Shown: one piece after another, positions 5,391 through 10,119 of the stretch
Numbering within the stretch: the stretch's first letter is position 1
Layout: the number at the start of each line of letters is the position of its first letter
DNA from: Flavobacteriales bacterium UBA5871
GTDB taxonomy: Bacteria; Bacteroidota; Bacteroidia; Flavobacteriales_D; Crocinitomicaceae
Assembly (NCBI GenBank): GCA_002432085.1
Contig: DJFN01000008.1
Location: 1-10,119 of the forward strand
Direction of reading: 5' to 3'
DNA: 10,119 nt
The notes under the pieces: model-generated
The model's input: the letters and a program-made list of their open reading frames with translations, nothing else
Database searches by the model: none
What the model was told of the DNA's origin: nothing
Position numbers and translations under genes: made by a program

Positions 5391-7547
5391 GTGGGAAAAT
5401 ACGTTGTCGGAATACTCGGAGCTGTAGCGTTAGTCTGGATTGCCTATACAGGCATCAACATCGCGTCTTCAGGCAATGCTGTTCGTCCCAATAGTGTTTT
5501 TGCAGCCCGGACACCCGTAGTTGTTGCCCACAGGCCTTTTAACTACGAGCTGGTGAGCTCAACGGGCCTCATCGGCGATGACGAGCTTATCCGCAGCCTG
5601 TTTGAAAACCCCGAGCGCGTCCAGCATATGTACTTCGGCGCGGGTGGAAAAACCATTCTCCTGGAGCGCAGCAAACCCTGGACAACTGAAATCGTGAAGC
5701 TCTTCCTCGCGAAAAACAAGCTATCGGGCGTAATGACGGCAGCACACAGCCTCAAACTGTCGAATGGCTGGTTCGCAAAGTTCGACAAGGAATTTCTTGT
5801 GATTTCACAGAAAGAACCAACGCTAAGTGGAGACATTGCTTTGAACTGGGATTACGTCGACCGGAAAAGTACTTACAGCCGCGTGATCTGGAACGAAGCC
5901 TATCCGGCTATCGAAAACATTTACGAGAAATCCGACGGTAGTATTGTGTACGTTTCAACCGAAAATGGTCTGGGCAAACACCTTGCCGACGACCAGGAGT
6001 TGTTCCTCGATGTCATCCCGGAAGGTTTCACCGATTACCGTTTCTACGAAAAGAATTACCTGCGAACGCTTGATGCGACCATGTCTCCGGCCTACGACTG
6101 GATCGAAAACGGTGTGGCAGTTGTCAGTTACAACGGTCACCCTTGCGTCATTACCGATTACATTGCCGGACAAGATCCGATCGCCATTCTCGGCGACGCG
6201 GTAGACGAATCCAGCATCCGCCAGGGAAAAAACAGCGGTTTTGTTCGTAATACCAACCTTCCGAAACCGCTTCCGATCGACGGAGACTGGCATATCGAGG
6301 TGTTCAACAACCGCGTTTTCATCGCCGAAGATCAGCGTACCATCGACGCATTTATCGGCGCTTATGAAGCCGGACACACGCTTTCGCAGCAGCTGGATAA
6401 ATACGGTGTTCTGTTCCGGAACATTCCGCACAAAGTCAGCTTCCGCCATCTATCGCCGGAAGAGCACCGCACAATCAGTCTGCTGGAAGGATCGCGTCAC
6501 ACCGTCGTTCGTAAATATGTCGAACCAGCCGAAGGAGAAACCGAAGAACAACCTGCAATGCGTCAGGAAACACCTATCCGCATCGAAGGCGGCATCGCCC
6601 AGTTGCTGCCGGTTCAGGGCTCCGATTTTCTGTTCGTCGTTTCCAAAAGCAACAGCATTTACGGCATCAGCAAACAAGGCGAACGCTGGAAAAAAATGCT
6701 CGACAACGCACCGCAGGAGACCGCACTTTCCACCACCGGAAAAGAGCTGATCATCACCACCGCGAATACCGTTCATGTGCTCAATCAACAAGGCGTCGAG
6801 CTTCCGGGATTCCCGCTGCAGCATTCGACCAACGTTACGGCGGCCTGCTATTACACCTGGAAAGGACAAAATCGCCTGGCCGTTGCCGATCCCGACAACC
6901 TGACGATCTATTCCGCCGGGAAAAAAGTCAGCAGCATGAAATTGCCGTTCCGTCCGCGTGAAAAAGCCGCGCTGATTGTTTGGGTAAACCGCGGCGAGCT
7001 GACGGCAACCGTTACCGGTGAAAGCAAAGCCGTTCATCTTTCCATTGACCGCAAGCGTCAGTTGAAATCATTTGCCGTTCCATCGGGCGAGCTGGTCGTT
7101 CTGAAAACGAGCGAGGGCCCGCGTTTCTTCGGGATCGATAACAACCGCTTTCTTTTGGTTAACGCTAACGGAGAACAGCGTGAACTGTCTGCCGGAGCGA
7201 AACGCATCGCCGGAACAACCAATGATTTCGGAAAAGCGATCATTGCCGTTCAAACCGGCAAAACGATTCGTTTATTCTCCGAATCAGGCACGCAGCTGGG
7301 CAGCGTAAGCCCCGCATTCACCGATATTCAGAGCGTTTCCTGCCTTGGAAAAGCCAGCGGGAAAATGATTGTTGGAATTTTAGACGGGTTGTCAAATAAC
7401 AATTATATTTATGCGCTAAACGGTAAACAACTAACATCAGAATCGTTCGAAGGAGCATCCATGATTGTCCTGCATCGTCAACAGGATGGGTCATTGTTGC
7501 TGTTATCCCAATCGAATGGTTATCTTGTTCGCTATCCCGTTGAATGA
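5391..7547 (+). CDS. Membrane-anchored periplasmic protein with C-terminal propeller-like region, unknown function
   Basis: This is a 718-residue protein that I cannot name with certainty. A GTG start is required: no ATG follows nearby, and GTG gives Lys3 followed directly by a hydrophobic segment (about residues 4-24) that reads as an uncleaved signal anchor. The rest should therefore be periplasmic. Residues about 30-375 are mixed alpha/beta. The stretch from 299 on (WHIEVFNNRVFIAEDQ...YEAGHTLSQQ) recalls DUF3352-like proteins of Bacteroidota, in which a strand is followed by a helix and a G-x-T-L motif. An acidic, Pro-containing linker (about 376-394) leads to about 325 residues of repeated short beta strands of the type LFVVSKSNSIYGIS, LIITTANTVHVLN and NRLAVADPDNLTIYS. 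This suggests a seven- or eight-bladed beta-propeller related to PQQ/WD-like folds. It follows rnhB by 84 bases and precedes the OmpA-family gene by 13, so a shared envelope role is possible. No catalytic motif is visible. Confidence 0.85.
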   Translation: MGKYVVGILGAVALVWIAYTGINIASSGNAVRPNSVFAARTPVVVAHRPFNYELVSSTGLIGDDELIRSLFENPERVQHMYFGAGGKTILLERSKPWTTEIVKLFLAKNKLSGVMTAAHSLKLSNGWFAKFDKEFLVISQKEPTLSGDIALNWDYVDRKSTYSRVIWNEAYPAIENIYEKSDGSIVYVSTENGLGKHLADDQELFLDVIPEGFTDYRFYEKNYLRTLDATMSPAYDWIENGVAVVSYNGHPCVITDYIAGQDPIAILGDAVDESSIRQGKNSGFVRNTNLPKPLPIDGDWHIEVFNNRVFIAEDQRTIDAFIGAYEAGHTLSQQLDKYGVLFRNIPHKVSFRHLSPEEHRTISLLEGSRHTVVRKYVEPAEGETEEQPAMRQETPIRIEGGIAQLLPVQGSDFLFVVSKSNSIYGISKQGERWKKMLDNAPQETALSTTGKELIITTANTVHVLNQQGVELPGFPLQHSTNVTAACYYTWKGQNRLAVADPDNLTIYSAGKKVSSMKLPFRPREKAALIVWVNRGELTATVTGESKAVHLSIDRKRQLKSFAVPSGELVVLKTSEGPRFFGIDNNRFLLVNANGEQRELSAGAKRIAGTTNDFGKAIIAVQTGKTIRLFSESGTQLGSVSPAFTDIQSVSCLGKASGKMIVGILDGLSNNNYIYALNGKQLTSESFEGASMIVLHRQQDGSLLLLSQSNGYLVRYPVE

Positions 7548-7560
7548 TTTGAAACTACTT

Positions 7561-10077
7561 ATGATGAAAAAACTACGATTGCTACTTGCAATGGCCTTAC
7601 TTGGTACGGGCCATAGTCAGCTTAATGCACAAAACTACCTCGGAGTTCACAGCAGTAATTATGTCGGCGTAATGGGTCTGGACAACCAGCCTGCCAGCTT
7701 CGTTGACGGGCGCTTCAAGTTTGATCTGAACCTCGGAAGTGTCAATATCGGAGCGTGGAACAACGCCAAGTACTTCGACACGAAAGACATGCCGAAATGG
7801 TGGCGCAAGTCATTCACGACCGACACGTCGTGGATTCGTCCGGACTCGACTTTCGAAGATCGCTACATCGGCTCTTACTACGATTACAACGATCCGAGCT
7901 CCAAAACACGTGGTATTTACATCAACTACCAGATCGATGTACTGAACTTCGCTTTCCACATCAATCCGCGTATCGCTGTCGGATTTTCGGCTAAATCGCG
8001 CATGGTAGCCAACGTCGACGAGCTCGATCCGAAACTGGCCAAGCTGGCTGAAAACGGCCTCGACTTTGCCGCGTTGTGGAACCTGCGTCTCAATGAAAAA
8101 CTGGTAAATGCCAACGCAATAGCCTGGAACGAATGGGGCGTGAACTACGGACAGGTCCTGGCCGATAAAAACGAGCACTTCTTCAAGATCGGTGGTCGTC
8201 TGAAACTGCTCCAGGGATTGGCTTCCGCTTATGCCTACACGGACAATCTCGACTACGAGCTTCTCAACAAAGACACCGCTACGACATTGATCGGAAACTT
8301 CCGCTACGGTTATTCCGACGGTATCGACGATCTGACTTCAGGCGGTAAATTCGACCCGTTCAAATCTTCTTCAAGACTCGGTGTCGGCTTCGATATCGGC
8401 TTCGTTTACGAATGGCGACCTGATTACGAGGAGTACAAATACGACATGGACGGCGAAACCAACCTGTGGCGTAAAGACCAGGAGAAATATACCTTGCGTG
8501 CCGGTGTTTCCGTTGTCGACATCGGTGGAATGAAATTCACCAAAGGTGGCTACAGCCGCGACTTCAGCGTAAACACAACGACACTTGACCTGCGTATTTT
8601 CAAAGACGCGAACACGTTTGCTGCTTTCGATACGATCATCGACAGCCTCATCCAGAGCGGCAGCGGCTGGTCTGCGAATGAAGGAACGGGTGAAACCTAT
8701 TTCATGTGGACACCGACCGCGATCAGCCTGCAACTCGATTACCACATCTGGAAATGGTTCTATGTGAACGCAACCGGAATGATCAACGTTCTGAGCAAAA
8801 ACGTAGCTTCCAAAGTAAAAGTTCCGACACAATTCGTAATCACGCCAAGCTTCGATCACGCATGGTTCGGCTTCCACGTTCCGGTATCCGTCAACGAATA
8901 TTCCGGCTGGAAAGTCGGTATGGCGGCACGACTGGGACCGCTCACCATCGGATTCACCGACATGCGCTCGATGTTCGCCTTCGGAAAAGTACGCGGAACG
9001 GAAGTATACGCCGGTTTGCGCGTTCCAATCCTGTACATGGCGCCGCAAGATCGTGACAAGGATAAAGTTTCCGACAAAATGGACAACTGTGTGGACACTC
9101 CGGGAATCTGGGCATTCAAAGGCTGTCCTGATACGGATCTGGATGGTATCCAGGATGCGGAAGACCTCTGCCCTGAAACACCGGGTCTGGCCGAATTCAA
9201 AGGTTGTCCGGACAAAGACGGCGACAAGATTCCGGATAAAGACGACGAATGTCCTGAGCTGCCAGGATTGGCATTCTTCAAAGGCTGCCCGGATATGGAT
9301 AACGACAGCATCATCGATCCGAAAGACGACTGTCCGGATGTACCGGGTATCATCGCTTTCAACGGATGTCCTGACAAAGACGGCGACGGTATCAAGGATT
9401 CCGAAGATGCTTGTCCGGATGTTCCCGGACCGCTGGTAAATCAGGGTTGCCCGGATACGGATAACGATGGATTGTTCGACTTCGTTGACAACTGTCCTAC
9501 GGAATTCGGACCGAAAGAAAACAACGGATGTCCTTGGCCGGATACAGACAAAGACGGCTTGCTGGATAAAGACGACGAGTGTCCGAACCTCGCAGGGCCG
9601 CTGAAAAACAAAGGTTGTCCTTACCAGGATACAGACGGCGACGGCATCCTCGACAAAGACGATAACTGTCCTACAGTGAAAGGTGTGATCGAAAACAAAG
9701 GTTGTCCGAAGATCGAAGAAGCCGAGCAGGAAATCCTGAACACGGCGTTCGAAAACCTCGAGTTCAACTCCGGAAACGCGATCATCAAGCAGGTTTCTTA
9801 CGCTTCACTCGACGAGCTGGCAGCACTTCTCATCAAGAAAAAAGACTGGAAGCTGCAGATCGCCGGTCACACGGATAACGTAGGTGATGCTCAGAAAAAC
9901 CTCATCCTGTCCAAGCAGCGTGCTGAAGCTGTGAAAACTTACCTGATCGGTAAAGGTGTGGATGCGAAACGACTGAACACCCTGTTCTTCGGGGAAACAC
10001 AGCCGATCGCAACCAACGAGACAGCTGAAGGACGTCAGAAAAACCGTCGTGTTGAGATGACCGTGATTTTTGAATAA
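7561..10077 (+). CDS. DUF5723-like outer-membrane barrel with thrombospondin type-3 stalk and OmpA domain
   Basis: This is an 838-residue outer-membrane protein with three parts. A Sec signal peptide (about residues 1-23, ending LNA before Gln24) precedes a long region, about 24-490, rich in aromatic and alternating strands. Its opening (NYLGVHSSNYVGVMGLDNQPASFVDGR) matches the start of DUF5723 proteins, which are thought to be outer-membrane barrels. Residues 497-716 are eight thrombospondin type-3 repeats, expected to bind calcium. Residues about 722-838 are an OmpA-type peptidoglycan-binding domain; Asp772 in GHTDN and Arg829 in NRRVE match the residues that grip diaminopimelate in E. coli OmpA. 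It should thus link the outer membrane to the cell wall. The frame extends upstream to 7465 but that would overlap the previous gene and bury the signal peptide, so ATG 7561 (or 7564) is chosen. The 13-base gap suggests co-transcription with the upstream gene. Confidence 0.92.
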   Translation: MMKKLRLLLAMALLGTGHSQLNAQNYLGVHSSNYVGVMGLDNQPASFVDGRFKFDLNLGSVNIGAWNNAKYFDTKDMPKWWRKSFTTDTSWIRPDSTFEDRYIGSYYDYNDPSSKTRGIYINYQIDVLNFAFHINPRIAVGFSAKSRMVANVDELDPKLAKLAENGLDFAALWNLRLNEKLVNANAIAWNEWGVNYGQVLADKNEHFFKIGGRLKLLQGLASAYAYTDNLDYELLNKDTATTLIGNFRYGYSDGIDDLTSGGKFDPFKSSSRLGVGFDIGFVYEWRPDYEEYKYDMDGETNLWRKDQEKYTLRAGVSVVDIGGMKFTKGGYSRDFSVNTTTLDLRIFKDANTFAAFDTIIDSLIQSGSGWSANEGTGETYFMWTPTAISLQLDYHIWKWFYVNATGMINVLSKNVASKVKVPTQFVITPSFDHAWFGFHVPVSVNEYSGWKVGMAARLGPLTIGFTDMRSMFAFGKVRGTEVYAGLRVPILYMAPQDRDKDKVSDKMDNCVDTPGIWAFKGCPDTDLDGIQDAEDLCPETPGLAEFKGCPDKDGDKIPDKDDECPELPGLAFFKGCPDMDNDSIIDPKDDCPDVPGIIAFNGCPDKDGDGIKDSEDACPDVPGPLVNQGCPDTDNDGLFDFVDNCPTEFGPKENNGCPWPDTDKDGLLDKDDECPNLAGPLKNKGCPYQDTDGDGILDKDDNCPTVKGVIENKGCPKIEEAEQEILNTAFENLEFNSGNAIIKQVSYASLDELAALLIKKKDWKLQIAGHTDNVGDAQKNLILSKQRAEAVKTYLIGKGVDAKRLNTLFFGETQPIATNETAEGRQKNRRVEMTVIFE
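9049..9708 (+). repeat. Eight tandem 81-base thrombospondin type-3 repeats within the OmpA-family gene
   Basis: Units of exactly 27 codons start at 9049, 9130, 9211, 9292, 9373, 9454, 9541 and 9628. Each follows DxDxDxxxDxxDxC...GCP, with Asp ladders that bind calcium in known type-3 repeats and two cysteines per unit. Units 1-6 are contiguous. Two-residue insertions (Trp-Pro at 9535-9540, Tyr-Gln at 9622-9627) separate the last three. Unit 1 has Val instead of Pro after its first Cys. Units 1, 3 and 4 have Lys or Ser in place of the Gly in the DG pair. The DNA copies differ at many synonymous sites, so the array looks old. Confidence 0.93.
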
Positions 10078-10119
10078 CAATCCCACACAACAATAAATCG
10101 GCAAGGGGTGGAACTAGTT

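Noticed and set aside
6450..7037. A 195-residue minus-strand open frame opposite the anchored 718-residue protein, with another at 5955-6449
   Set aside because: Both are antisense to a continuous plus-strand frame with a membrane anchor and regular strand pattern. Neither has a recognisable motif or upstream promoter.
7465..7560. Upstream extension of the OmpA-family frame into the previous gene
   Set aside because: The extension would add 32 residues before a clear signal peptide and overlap the preceding coding sequence by about 80 bases. ATG 7561/7564 is better supported.
8371..9048. A 225-residue minus-strand open frame opposite the OmpA-family gene
   Set aside because: It lies wholly opposite a well-supported gene, has an unnatural composition rich in Arg, His and Cys, and has no signal, domain or promoter. 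It is a shadow of the coding frame.
8856..9395. A repetitive Ser/Pro/Gly-rich minus-strand frame
   Set aside because: Its periodicity is the mirror image of the thrombospondin type-3 repeats on the plus strand.
9049..9708. Regular 81-base periodicity considered as a CRISPR or satellite array
   Set aside because: The repeats are in frame inside a protein, diverge at synonymous sites, and have no unique spacers. They encode thrombospondin type-3 units.
1..10119. A search for defence systems, toxin-antitoxin pairs, phage or transposon genes, tRNA or rRNA
   Set aside because: No nuclease-helicase set, reverse transcriptase, transposase, integrase, terminal inverted repeats or structural RNA was visible. 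RNase HII is a housekeeping repair enzyme, not evidence of such a system.

Overview
The window looks like a chromosomal segment of a Bacteroidota bacterium, most likely of the Flavobacteriales. Four things point there. A secreted protein ends in a type IX secretion (T9SS) type A sorting domain and carries SprB-like repeats. An outer-membrane protein combines a DUF5723-like barrel, thrombospondin type-3 repeats and an OmpA domain. A lipoprotein belongs to the DUF4920 family. Several starts are preceded by the Bacteroidota -7 promoter element TAnnTTTG. Base composition looks moderate (about half G+C by eye), and the genes look alike in base and codon use, so I see no sign of recent transfer.

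Layout, left to right. Positions 1-657 hold the 3' part of an acyl-CoA dehydrogenase (fatty-acid beta-oxidation). A promoter in the 80-base gap precedes 738-3341, a large multidomain T9SS-secreted protein that ends at a strong terminator. A 301-base gap (3342-3642) contains two terminators and a short AT-rich stretch with degenerate repeats. Two minus-strand genes follow: a DUF4920 lipoprotein (3643-4149) and a small exported protein of unknown function (4243-4602). They are separated by a rho-independent terminator, so they are probably separate transcription units. A 92-base divergent region leads to rnhB (4695-5306, ribonuclease HII). Next come a GTG-started, membrane-anchored 718-residue protein of unknown function (5391-7547) and, 13 bases later, the barrel/stalk/OmpA protein (7561-10077). 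The last 42 bases show nothing I can name.

Most of the window concerns the cell envelope: one protein is secreted, one is an inner-membrane-anchored periplasmic protein, one is a lipoprotein, one is a small periplasmic protein, and one is an outer-membrane protein tethered to peptidoglycan. The 5391 and 7561 genes may be co-transcribed. I found no CRISPR array, transposase, integrase, phage gene, tRNA, rRNA, toxin-antitoxin pair or recognisable defence system. This is mainly ordinary core and envelope sequence; the leads worth following are the two uncharacterised genes, the architecture of the stalked OmpA protein, and the compact regulatory spacers.
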